22,984 bases of DNA. It comes from OMIS01 sp964443885. Lineage in GTDB: Bacteria; Patescibacteriota; Microgenomatia; UBA1400; PJMF01. Positions within the stretch are counted from its first letter, which is position 1, and every line of letters starts with the position of its first letter. The translations under genes were made by a program, and so were the position numbers. This document shows, piece by piece, positions 7,790 through 14,724 of the stretch. The notes beneath the pieces were generated by a model that saw nothing but the letters and a program-made list of their open reading frames with translations, made no database searches and was not told the origin of the DNA. Location of the stretch: positions 1 through 22,984 of the forward strand of contig CAYUES010000013.1 in assembly GCA_964443885.1 (NCBI GenBank), read 5' to 3'.

Positions 7790-8961
7790 TGTAGTGCGTC
7801 AAGTTTTATACGTAAAATGGTGTCATCAGCTGCTCGTGGGCTACCACGACCATCGGTATTACTCGTCCCAAAATATATCCAACCATCTGGACCTGTTTGC
7901 ACAATCCGCAACCGACCGTATTCTTCGCGGAAGTGAGCGGCTAGGTTTTCCAGCGAAGTTCCCGTAATACTACCGCCATACAGCGACTCGCCTCGTAATC
8001 CAGTAAAGAATAAAGTATCTTCTGCAATTGCTAAGCCACTTGGTGCCCAAGTCTCGGTAGCTCCAGATTGAATAACGGGACCGCGCATTCCCGAAGCAGT
8101 TTCGGTACCCTGAATATCTGGCCACCCATAGTTGCCACCCTTTTCAATCAAGTTTACTTCATCAAATCCTGAGCCTGTCCCAGAAGGACCATGTTCACTA
8201 GACCATAGTCTTCCTTGAGAATCCCAAGCAATACCTTGTGGATTGCGATGTCCGTAAGAGTACACCGCATTACCAAATGGATTATCGGCAGGAATTGAGC
8301 CATCAGCAGCGATGCGCAGAATTTTTCCTGCTAACGACTGTGTATCTTGAGCATCGGCACTATTTTGCGCATCCCCAGTCGTGATGTATAAAAAGCCATC
8401 AGGACCAAACGCAATCCGACCGCCATCGTGATTAGCAGCACCAGGAATATTTTCAAGGATGACTACTCTATCAGTAATTTGATTAGTGGCTGCGATAAAA
8501 CGGTAGCGTTCTACTCTATTAACTAGTCCGCCAGCAGCTTGAGTTGTTAAGTATAAGTACAGCCATTGATTTTCTGTAAAGTTCGGATGTAAAGCCATTC
8601 CCATCAGGCCACCTTCACCTCGATGAACAACTCCCGAAACCGGAATAGTGTTCTTAGAATCTTGAGTGACTCTGACTAAGCTACCGCTGCGTTGTGTAAT
8701 TAAGTAACTGCCATCAGGAAGAAAAACTATTTCCCATGGGACTTCTAAATTTTCAGCAACGGTTTCTGGTGTGCTCGATGTAGTTTCTTCCAAATTCTGT
8801 GCGTCGTTTGCACCAGGAATAGCGATAGTTTTTGTGGGAATACTTGAGGAAGTTGGCTTAAAAATTAAGCTCATGATCGCATCTCTAAAAACATACGTAG
8901 TTCCACCCAGTAGTATTGCGAGTAATACAAAAAAACCGATAGCCTTTGAGAATGTATTCAT
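7786..8961 (-). CDS. Membrane-anchored PQQ-dependent sugar (aldose) dehydrogenase
   Basis: The 391-residue protein starts with an N-terminal signal anchor (about residues 6-26), then a linker of about 45 residues and a six-bladed beta-propeller of the GSDH/Asd (YliI) family. Seen motifs are HRGEGGLMGMALHP, which holds the probable catalytic His, NHDGGRIAFGPDGFLYITTGD, YGHRNPQGIAWD, EHGPSGTGSGFDEVN and GGNYGWP, all characteristic of this PQQ enzyme family. It should oxidise aldoses outside the membrane using PQQ and Ca2+. ATG 8961 lies four bases after the corA stop codon, so the two are an operon; an in-frame start further upstream would run into corA and spoil the signal anchor. No PQQ synthesis gene is nearby, so the cofactor would have to be acquired or encoded elsewhere. 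Confidence 0.88.
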   Translation of the reverse strand: MNTFSKAIGFFVLLAILLGGTTYVFRDAIMSLIFKPTSSSIPTKTIAIPGANDAQNLEETTSSTPETVAENLEVPWEIVFLPDGSYLITQRSGSLVRVTQDSKNTIPVSGVVHRGEGGLMGMALHPNFTENQWLYLYLTTQAAGGLVNRVERYRFIAATNQITDRVVILENIPGAANHDGGRIAFGPDGFLYITTGDAQNSADAQDTQSLAGKILRIAADGSIPADNPFGNAVYSYGHRNPQGIAWDSQGRLWSSEHGPSGTGSGFDEVNLIEKGGNYGWPDIQGTETASGMRGPVIQSGATETWAPSGLAIAEDTLFFTGLRGESLYGGSITGTSLENLAAHFREEYGRLRIVQTGPDGWIYFGTSNTDGRGSPRAADDTILRIKLDALQ

Positions 8962-8965
8962 ACTT

Positions 8966-9886
8966 TTATAACAATTTTTTCCGGACCAACATCCATACAA
9001 ATACAAGTGATGCAACTATTGTAGCGCCTATTATGAGTAAAAACATCAAAGGACTGTTAGAATTTGGGATTGGTACATTCATGCCATAAAAACTAGCAAT
9101 TACAGTCGGAACCATTAAAACCACCGAAATCGAGGTAAAAAACTTAACAACTTGATTTAGGTTATTAGTTAAAATTGTGGAGTATGCATTGCGAACATTC
9201 GTCACCATCTTTAAACTACTTTTACAACGATTGAGTAACTGTTTAATTTCAAGTGAAAGATCTTCTAAATACTCATTTTCTGTAGAAAAAAGCGTATTAT
9301 TCTTTTTAGTTAATAGCAGCTGAAAAAACCCATCATTCTGTACGAAAATATTCAAAAAATCATTCAAATAATTTTCAAAGTTAACTAACTTAATAATATC
9401 TTTATTTTCTATTTCTTCGACATTATAGGTGATTTTATTTATTTGATAGTTAATAGCATTAATAGCCTGGCTGAATTGAGTACTTAACTTCATAAAGAGT
9501 TCTATAAAAACATCAACTGGTTGTGAAGTTAGACTGGTAATACTGCCAGTTTCAAAAATAGTAGTCAGTGGATTTTTTTGCTGAGTTAAAACTAATAAAA
9601 ACTCATCTGTAACTACTAACAAAACAGGGAATGTTTTAAAAGCCTCGTTGCTTTTAGAAACAAACCGGGTGAAGACATAGTAGCTACCTTGTTCTATTTC
9701 TAAACGTGGTACTTCAAAAGGATCTAAAGCATCACGAAGATGCCCTTCTTCTAAATGAAGTTCTTTGGCCAAAACTAATAACTCATCATTAGTAGGAGCA
9801 GTTACCACTACTATCGACTCTTTTTCAAAATGAGCTACGGCTGATACTGGTTGGTTTGGTGATAGTTTCTTGTAATAAACGATCAT
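8966..9886 (-). CDS. corA: CorA-type Mg2+/Co2+ transporter
   Basis: This 306-residue protein has a soluble alpha/beta N-terminal domain, a long helical middle region, and two C-terminal membrane helices. The invariant YGMN motif ends helix 1 (GMN at residues 268-270), followed by a short outer loop and the last helix ending in RKKLL, as in CorA pentameric channels. ATG 9886 is preceded by GAAAGGT at proper spacing and is preferred over an in-frame GTG nine codons upstream. The PQQ sugar dehydrogenase gene follows after 4 nt. The upstream region carries the TTAAG direct repeat described separately. The outer loop (NVPIPNSNSP) lacks the common MPE sequence, as in divergent CorA proteins, so the transported ion is not certain. 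Confidence 0.93.
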   Translation of the reverse strand: MIVYYKKLSPNQPVSAVAHFEKESIVVVTAPTNDELLVLAKELHLEEGHLRDALDPFEVPRLEIEQGSYYVFTRFVSKSNEAFKTFPVLLVVTDEFLLVLTQQKNPLTTIFETGSITSLTSQPVDVFIELFMKLSTQFSQAINAINYQINKITYNVEEIENKDIIKLVNFENYLNDFLNIFVQNDGFFQLLLTKKNNTLFSTENEYLEDLSLEIKQLLNRCKSSLKMVTNVRNAYSTILTNNLNQVVKFFTSISVVLMVPTVIASFYGMNVPIPNSNSPLMFLLIIGATIVASLVFVWMLVRKKLL

Positions 9887-9939
9887 ACTACCTTTCTCTC
9901 CATGAAAAAACACAGCTACTAACTGTACTCTACGCGCAG

Positions 9940-9972
9940 ATTATCTTGAATAAAAACTTAAAAAAGTCTTAA
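9940..9972 (-). promoter_or_regulatory. corA promoter with TTAAG 11-bp direct repeat
   Basis: Read on the minus strand: TTAAGA (9972-9967), five bases, TTAAGT (9961-9956), a 10-nt gap, then the -10 box GATAAT (9945-9940). The two TTAAG cores are exactly 11 bp apart. The first overlaps the last codons of the preceding gene and the second its stop codon. The same layout occurs before the genes at 14095 and 14769, so this is probably a response-regulator binding site. Confidence 0.5.
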
Positions 9973-10302
9973 ACGCTTACTAACTCTGTAAATTTGGTAG
10001 AATCCCCAAATCAGGAAGACAGACCCGAAGATGTTAACAAACAAGAAAAATAAACGCAAGTTTGCTTCTGACATTGTCTCATACTGAAAGTACTCTTTTA
10101 CAACGATTGTTAGATACAAAATAACGTACGTAATAGTTCCAACCGCAACTTTCTTTAAACCAGCACCTAGCTCACCGCCCAGCGACTTGGCAGATACTAC
10201 CGCACTAAAGAGAACAAACAAACTTGGGATTAAAATCAACCAAAAGGAAAACTTTAGTGGAGTTGAAAATAGCTTGTATAAAAATGTCAGTATTTCTTCC
10301 AT
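9958..10302 (-). CDS. Small integral membrane protein, unknown function
   Basis: This 114-residue protein has three to four predicted membrane helices (about 17-37, 48-66 and 81-105) and ends in a basic tail (YRVSKRLRLF). I do not recognise a family. ATG 10302 is preceded by a good Shine-Dalgarno sequence, GGAGG, six bases away. It lies upstream of corA on the same strand with 71 nt between them; because corA appears to have its own promoter inside this gene's end, co-regulation is possible but not required. It is divergent from the KGG gene across a 144-nt gap. Confidence 0.75.
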   Translation of the reverse strand: MEEILTFLYKLFSTPLKFSFWLILIPSLFVLFSAVVSAKSLGGELGAGLKKVAVGTITYVILYLTIVVKEYFQYETMSEANLRLFFLFVNIFGSVFLIWGFYQIYRVSKRLRLF

Positions 10303-10446
10303 AAATATCCTCCACTATATAGAGTACTGTATTTCTATAGCTTCTGCCAACTACAACTTACCATATTATTACGAAAGTTTATAAAGCCTTTCATATCTTT
10401 GAAGTACTCTGCAAAGAGTAGTAGAAATAAAAAGAAAGGAACAACC
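10303..10446. promoter_or_regulatory. Divergent promoter region between the 114-residue membrane protein gene and the KGG gene
   Basis: A weak plus-strand promoter is possible: TTACCA (10358-10363), 16 nt, TATAAA (10380-10385). A small hairpin follows, TACTCT-GCAA-AGAGTA (10405-10420), which has a GNRA-type loop, then GAAAGGA (10436-10442) five bases before the KGG start. On the other strand an AGTACTCT copy (plus strand AGAGTACT, 10319-10326) precedes the GGAGG site. The two inverted AGTACTCT copies may be part of a shared control element. Confidence 0.35.
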
Positions 10447-10689
10447 ATGACAAATGATCCTACACGAGGTCAAGGCTGGTTTGGTGATTCTGCGGGACAC
10501 CGCAGTGTTGGTCAGAAAGGCGGCAATGCTCGCAAAGAGCAAATCAAGCGTGATCCAAGCCAAAGCTACCAGGAACTGGGACGAAAAGGTGGCCAAGCTG
10601 CACAGAAAAGCGGCACCGCGCATCGACTAACTAAAGAAGAACGTGCCCGAGGTGGCAAGAGTTCCCACACCGCGCGAAGAGCCGACTAA
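10447..10689 (+). CDS. KGG-motif stress-induced protein
   Basis: This 80-residue, very polar, Gly/Lys/Arg-rich protein has KGG at residues 24-26 and 47-49, each in a 'G(Q/R)KGG(N/Q)A' setting, and a related ARGGKSS at 67-73. It contains no hydrophobic segment. This is the stress-induced KGG (GsiB/con-10-like) repeat family, hydrophilin-like proteins that accumulate during desiccation, starvation or general stress; the biochemical role is unclear. Start ATG 10447 has the Shine-Dalgarno sequence GAAAGGA five bases upstream. The TAA stop is interleaved with the TAG stop of the convergent gene. Confidence 0.9.
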   Translation: MTNDPTRGQGWFGDSAGHRSVGQKGGNARKEQIKRDPSQSYQELGRKGGQAAQKSGTAHRLTKEERARGGKSSHTARRAD

Positions 10690-11213
10690 TTGAGTTCGGG
10701 GCGAGTACTCGCATTTCCCAACAGCGGTCGCACAAGCGGCTGCTGTTGCGTCGCAAGTGAAGTTCCAATTGTGTCAGCTGTGTTAGTACTAAACAGTAAA
10801 TCAGTTATTTTTATGCTTCTTGTTACAGCGGTAAACAAAAGTTTTTTATCAATTTTTCCTTGCAGCACAATCTTAAAGTTTCCCTTCGGAAATCGTTTCC
10901 AGTTCCAGTGAGTTACGGCATCAAATATCGCTGAATCTGCACCAGCCTCTATTTTTTCTTCACACAAATAACTTAATAAAATATGCTCAAACAGATGCCC
11001 AAGTTCAGTGTTTATCACTTCTTGTTTAAAACTTAAGTTTAATGAGTTAAAACATTTAGTTTTAAGAACTTTAGGAGCATGCAGTTTCAGAAACTGTAGC
11101 GTGTGTGGAAACTGTTGAGTAGTTATTACGTCATTGAAAAACTGCATGATCAAAACTGTTGAGTTTTGTTTGGTACGTAGTACAAGCGAAAAGTGAGCGG
11201 TGGTTAAGGTCAT
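10686..11213 (-). CDS. Stand-alone protein resembling the N domain of cyanophycin synthetase
   Basis: This is a 175-residue soluble protein. From memory of CphA sequences, its order of features matches the CphA N domain: a beta strand pair with LVLR and LIMQFFNDV (residues 10-29), a helix with FLKLHAPKVL and a Cys (41-54), SFKQEV (61-66), then ELGHLFEHILLSYL (70-83), equivalent to the 'MGHIVEHVALEL' helix, and KIVLQGKIDKKLLFTAVTRSI (114-134), equivalent to the 'VVYEY...GRAAVRL' segment. The HxxEH residues (His73, Glu76, His77) are kept. The ATP-grasp and Mur-ligase domains are absent and the gene ends cleanly, so it is not a simple truncation. The identification is by eye only; an unrelated HxxEH protein is possible. 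Confidence 0.45.
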   Translation of the reverse strand: MTLTTAHFSLVLRTKQNSTVLIMQFFNDVITTQQFPHTLQFLKLHAPKVLKTKCFNSLNLSFKQEVINTELGHLFEHILLSYLCEEKIEAGADSAIFDAVTHWNWKRFPKGNFKIVLQGKIDKKLLFTAVTRSIKITDLLFSTNTADTIGTSLATQQQPLVRPLLGNASTRPELN

Positions 11214-11258
11214 AAGACGATGTAATGAAATTGTAATAAATACGTAAGTACAGCATCA

Positions 11259-11287
11259 ATCTTAATTCTGGCACTGAATAAAGTCAA
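11259..11287 (-). promoter_or_regulatory. Promoter of the cyanophycin-synthetase-N-like gene
   Basis: On the minus strand TTGACT (11287-11282), a 17-nt spacer and TAAGAT (11264-11259) give a leader of about 40 nt before ATG 11213. No Shine-Dalgarno sequence is visible directly before that ATG; a second possible start, Met23, also lacks one. The rest of the 129-nt gap up to hflX shows nothing else. Confidence 0.45.
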
Positions 11288-11342
11288 TATACAATTAATT
11301 AAAAAGACTTGGTGGAGCAATTAAAAACAAGTGTCTACTACA

Positions 11343-12470
11343 CTATATATTTGATACTGCAGAGTCACTTTTTCTACCCAATAATACTTCAGCAGTTTCT
11401 TTTAACTTCGCCATTCCTTCACCCGTTTTGGCTGATACAAAGATAGTTTTACGCTCGGCGTACTTTGCCTCGATCAGTTTTCTTTTCTCATTTGAAAGGA
11501 CATCTATTTTATTAAAAACTAAGATTTGCTCTTGAGGAGCTGCTAGCTCTTTTAAAATACTTTCAACTATACCAATTTTTTCATCTGACTTTGGATCTGC
11601 AGCATCTACTACATGTAAGAGTACTTCAGCTTCAAGAGATTCGAGCAATGTAGAACGAAATGCCTCGATCAAAAACGGCGGTAAATTATCAATAAAACCA
11701 ATTGTATCGGAAACTAAAACGGCTGGTAGAAACTTTTCTAGCTTTAGCTTTCCGACAACTGTATCTAACGTTGTAAATAACGATTGATCAGATTCTTTGT
11801 TCTTACCTGTTAAAGCATTGAAGAGCGTTGTTTTACCAGCACTAGTATATCCAACCAAGGCAACTGTTTTAACGCCTTTCTTGCGTCTGTTATACATTCG
11901 ATTTTGTTGTTCTTTTGAGCGTTCTTGGAGTTGTTTAGTGATCTTTTGCTGCAGCTTCTTAATATTTCTTCGTTCGATCTCGATATTTGTTTCTCCTGCT
12001 CCACGCGTCCCAATACCACCGCCTTGTCTCGAAAGAGCAGTTTTTCCCATACCATAAATTCGTGGACCCAGGTGTTGGACTCGTGCTAGTTGAATCTGCA
12101 GCTTGGCTTCAATCGAGTTGGCATGTTGCTCAAAAATATTGAGAATTAAATCAACTCGATCCCAAACAACAATTTTCGTATTTACTTCCCAGAGCGCTCT
12201 TTCCATTCTGAAAAGCTGTCCTGAATTTACAATCGCATTAAAAACAACCACATCAATTTTCTTTGCTTTAACCGTTTCTTGTACCCACTCTAACTTACCC
12301 CTCCCGATGTAGGTATTAGGATCTGGATGAATGCGATGCTGCACAGATTTTTCAACTACCTCGCCACCAAACGTCCCAATCAATTGTTCCGCTTCAGCCA
12401 TTTCTGCCAAAGCTGCATCTGTATGAAAATGTGTTGTAATAACTTGTAAAATTAAAAACCGTTTTGCCAT
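11343..12470 (-). CDS. hflX: GTPase HflX
   Basis: This 375-residue ribosome-associated GTPase of the Obg-HflX superfamily splits stalled 70S ribosomes under heat or antibiotic stress. The HflX N-terminal domain contains YIGRGKLE (54-61). The glycine-rich signature GGGIGTRGAGET lies at 150-161, then a coiled-coil helix (about 165-195). The G domain has GYTSAGKT (207-214), DTIGF (255-259), NKID (320-323) and SAK (346-348). The length is somewhat short compared with E. coli HflX, mainly at the C-terminus. ATG 12470 is 3 nt after the stop codon of the sensor kinase gene and lacks a Shine-Dalgarno sequence, so it is translated as the second gene of a tight operon. Confidence 0.95.
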   Translation of the reverse strand: MAKRFLILQVITTHFHTDAALAEMAEAEQLIGTFGGEVVEKSVQHRIHPDPNTYIGRGKLEWVQETVKAKKIDVVVFNAIVNSGQLFRMERALWEVNTKIVVWDRVDLILNIFEQHANSIEAKLQIQLARVQHLGPRIYGMGKTALSRQGGGIGTRGAGETNIEIERRNIKKLQQKITKQLQERSKEQQNRMYNRRKKGVKTVALVGYTSAGKTTLFNALTGKNKESDQSLFTTLDTVVGKLKLEKFLPAVLVSDTIGFIDNLPPFLIEAFRSTLLESLEAEVLLHVVDAADPKSDEKIGIVESILKELAAPQEQILVFNKIDVLSNEKRKLIEAKYAERKTIFVSAKTGEGMAKLKETAEVLLGRKSDSAVSNI

Positions 12471-12473
12471 TTT

Positions 12474-13988
12474 TTATTGTGCAAGAGCTAGTGAAAAATA
12501 GAAGGTCGAACCTTTACCTCTATCACCTTCTACCCAAATACTACCACGATGTCTTTTGATTATTTCCTTAGAAATATATAAGCCCATTCCAAGTCCCGGG
12601 AATGTTTTTTCTGTTATGTCAGTTACCTGATACAATCTTTCAAAGATTTTCTTTTGCTGATCCTTCTCGATGCCAATCCCAAAGTCTTTAACGCTGACAA
12701 CTACTTTTTTGTTTTTGATCACTGCTTTAACAATGATCGAAGTTTTTTCTGGTGAGTACTTTATTGCATTTGTCAGTAAGTTGGTTAAGACTTGATAAAT
12801 TCGGAATTTATCGCCTACTACCATAATCGGTTTTTGTGGCTTGAACTGTATAGTTTGATCTTTTGTCGTTGGTTGTAGCAACTCAATTGTCTCAGTAATT
12901 ACTTCATTCATCTCAAAAACATCTTTTTGCAAATGCAGTTTGCCTGTTTGGATACGAGTTACATCAAGCAAATCATTCACTAGTTCTTGCAAACGATCTG
13001 CTTGATTATTGATACTTTTAATTGTCTTAGCAAATTTCTCGTCTTTGTTATGTTTACTCCAGCGAGCCAACATCTCAACGTATAACTTTAAACTAGTAAT
13101 TGGCGTTTTTAGCTCATGTGAAGCCATATTTACAAAGTCATTTTTCCTTTTTTCCAACTCTTTCTCATGAGTAATATCATATAAAGTCGAAACAGCGGCA
13201 ATAATTTCATGCTCTTTATTACGAATCGGTGCAGCATTCACCCGTAAAAATACTTTTTTCTTATCTGCGCGCAAGAACTCCATTTCTTCACTAATTACTC
13301 GTTCACCTTTAGTAAGTGCACGAGTAATTGGCCATTCTTTTTCAAGTAATGGCCTATCAGATTTATATACAAAGTGTGGACGTTCTGGCGTTTCTTTTTG
13401 AAATGTTTTGGGGATCTTTGAACCCAAAATTTTCTCCATTTGCTTATTACCATTCAGTTTACCTTCAATTTTGTCAAACATTAATACACCCACAGGCAGC
13501 TGCTGCAAAACTGTCTGCAACTGTAGTTTGCCTTGTTCCGCTTCATGTCGTGCATTTTTTTCTCTCTCAATTAAGTAATCAAGCGTTTGTTTTAACCAAC
13601 CAATAATTATTGATAATATGACATACATCATCCCTAAAGCCGCCGAGGTCTGCACTCCAGCCACAAACGTCTCTTCTGAATACTCACGTGTAAGCAACAA
13701 GTACATGTAGTACAAAATTGTGATGACGGTCGCAATTAACCCACCTGAAATACCATCTCTAAATGCAAAATAAATAATCAATGCCAAGGAAAGAAAAATA
13801 ACATAGGTTCCATCGGTATTCCCACTACCGCCAAAGACGAAAAATTCTGTAAAAAAGTAGAGTAATGCTGTAAAAAACAACGGAAACCAGACAGAATACT
13901 TTCTTCTGCCTAACTGAGAGAGCGGGTTTAAGTACTTCAATATTTTCTTGCCCATAGTCGAGTAGTGAGTATATCTTGGCTCATTCAT
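12474..13988 (-). CDS. Membrane sensor histidine kinase with PAS domain (orphan)
   Basis: The 504-residue kinase starts with four hydrophobic helices (about residues 33-53, 60-77, 80-102 and 110-131) and almost no outer loops. A coiled-coil linker (about 135-165) and a PAS domain with PAC-type end (about 165-275) follow. HisKA has NMASHELKTPITSL with phospho-acceptor His291. The ATPase domain shows NLLTNAIKYSP (N box), DFGIGI (G1) and GLGMGLYI (G2), so it should be active. There is no adjacent response regulator on this strand; the nearest is at 14769 beyond a divergent gene and already has its own kinase. ATG 13988 is preferred because a promoter ends 7 nt before it; ATG 13955 is an alternative. 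It is in an operon with hflX. Confidence 0.92.
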   Translation of the reverse strand: MNEPRYTHYSTMGKKILKYLNPLSQLGRRKYSVWFPLFFTALLYFFTEFFVFGGSGNTDGTYVIFLSLALIIYFAFRDGISGGLIATVITILYYMYLLLTREYSEETFVAGVQTSAALGMMYVILSIIIGWLKQTLDYLIEREKNARHEAEQGKLQLQTVLQQLPVGVLMFDKIEGKLNGNKQMEKILGSKIPKTFQKETPERPHFVYKSDRPLLEKEWPITRALTKGERVISEEMEFLRADKKKVFLRVNAAPIRNKEHEIIAAVSTLYDITHEKELEKRKNDFVNMASHELKTPITSLKLYVEMLARWSKHNKDEKFAKTIKSINNQADRLQELVNDLLDVTRIQTGKLHLQKDVFEMNEVITETIELLQPTTKDQTIQFKPQKPIMVVGDKFRIYQVLTNLLTNAIKYSPEKTSIIVKAVIKNKKVVVSVKDFGIGIEKDQQKKIFERLYQVTDITEKTFPGLGMGLYISKEIIKRHRGSIWVEGDRGKGSTFYFSLALAQ

Positions 13989-13995
13989 TATTACC

Positions 13996-14024
13996 ACTCT
14001 AAAATGACTGGTTTGATATTGCAA
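13996..14024 (-). promoter_or_regulatory. Promoter of the kinase-hflX operon, probably leaderless
   Basis: On the minus strand TTGCAA (14024-14019), exactly 17 nt, then TAGAGT (14001-13996), with 7 nt to ATG 13988. No Shine-Dalgarno sequence is present. This spacing fixes the start codon choice for the kinase. Confidence 0.5.
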
Positions 14025-14038
14025 GTAGCCTTGTGAGC

Positions 14039-14070
14039 TTAAGCACTTTTTAAGAATGTACGGTTAGAGT
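14039..14070 (+). promoter_or_regulatory. TTAAG direct-repeat promoter of the secreted Spy/CpxP-like gene
   Basis: TTAAGC (14039-14044), five bases, TTAAGA (14050-14055), a 9-nt gap and a -10-like TAGAGT (14065-14070). The TTAAG cores are 11 bp apart. A third TTAAG lies at 14077-14081, and the Shine-Dalgarno sequence AAAGGAGGT follows at 14082-14090. There is no separate -35 box, as expected for a promoter activated by an OmpR-type regulator. The same geometry is found at 14730-14761. Confidence 0.55.
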
Positions 14071-14094
14071 ACAGGCTTAAGAAAGGAGGTACAA

Positions 14095-14625
14095 ATGCAA
14101 AAGAAAACACTTTTAACTGTAGCTGCAGTAGCGATCGTTGGTACGACGCTTTTTACAGCAACACAAGCATTTGCACAAACAACTACGCCGTCGTCAGATC
14201 CAATGACATCGCTTGTTGAAAAATTATCAACCAAGTTCGGACTAAACAAAGACGAGGTGCAAGCCGTCTTTACTGAGGAGCGGCAAGCGCACCAAGCTGA
14301 GAGACAAGCTCAAGAGGAAGCGCGGCTCACACAGCTGGTTAGTGAGGGAAAAATTACAGAGGCTCAAAAACAACTCATTATTTCCAAACGTCAAGAGCTC
14401 ATGAATCAGCACCAAAGCGAGCACGAGTCGATGCAGCGTATGACTGCAGACGAACGTCGCGCTGCTATGGAAGCGCACAAACAAGCTCTTGAAGATTGGG
14501 CAGCACAAAATGGCATCGACCCAGAGTACATCCACCCTTTCAAAATGAAGATGAAAGGCCGAGGAATGCACGGCATGCCACTGGTTGAAACATCTGCCAC
14601 AACCAACGCTACCGCTACTGAATAA
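14095..14625 (+). CDS. Secreted small helical protein, Spy/CpxP-like by context
   Basis: This 176-residue protein has a clear Sec signal peptide (basic MQKK, hydrophobic core, cleavage after Ala-Phe-Ala at 25-27). The mature part is a highly charged Gln/Glu/Arg-rich helix bundle (about 40-150) that includes LVSEGKITEAQKQLIISKRQEL (81-102), a pattern I associate with small secreted proteins of CPR bacteria and loosely with the LTxxQ repeats of Spy/CpxP. Methionine- and histidine-rich stretches (FKMKMKGRGMHGMP) near the C-terminus could bind metal. It has a very strong Shine-Dalgarno sequence (AAAGGAGGT) and a strong terminator, so it should be well expressed. It sits next to a CpxAR-like two-component pair. 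Function is inferred from context only. Confidence 0.85.
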   Translation: MQKKTLLTVAAVAIVGTTLFTATQAFAQTTTPSSDPMTSLVEKLSTKFGLNKDEVQAVFTEERQAHQAERQAQEEARLTQLVSEGKITEAQKQLIISKRQELMNQHQSEHESMQRMTADERRAAMEAHKQALEDWAAQNGIDPEYIHPFKMKMKGRGMHGMPLVETSATTNATATE

Positions 14626-14650
14626 GGACAGAATTCAGTAGATAGCTCCA

Positions 14651-14679
14651 GACAGCTCCGCGTCACGCGGAGCTGTTTT
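14651..14679 (+). terminator. Intrinsic terminator after the secreted protein gene
   Basis: ACAGCTCCGCG (14652-14662) pairs with CGCGGAGCTGT (14666-14676) around a TCA loop, giving an 11-bp GC-rich stem followed by a TTTT run. It separates the secreted protein gene from the response regulator gene. Confidence 0.88.
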
Positions 14680-14724
14680 GGTGTAACAAGGGCGTGGCTG
14701 TCAAGATATCTCTAGTTCAAGGAG

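Noticed and set aside
9920..9932. TAGAGTACAG before corA shared with the secreted protein gene promoter
   Set aside because: The match is short and it sits at a different distance from the TTAAG repeat in the two cases; probably chance.
10701..10712. Palindrome GCGAGTACTCGC
   Set aside because: It lies within the coding end of the cyanophycin-synthetase-N-like gene, has no loop, and no second copy was seen as an operator.
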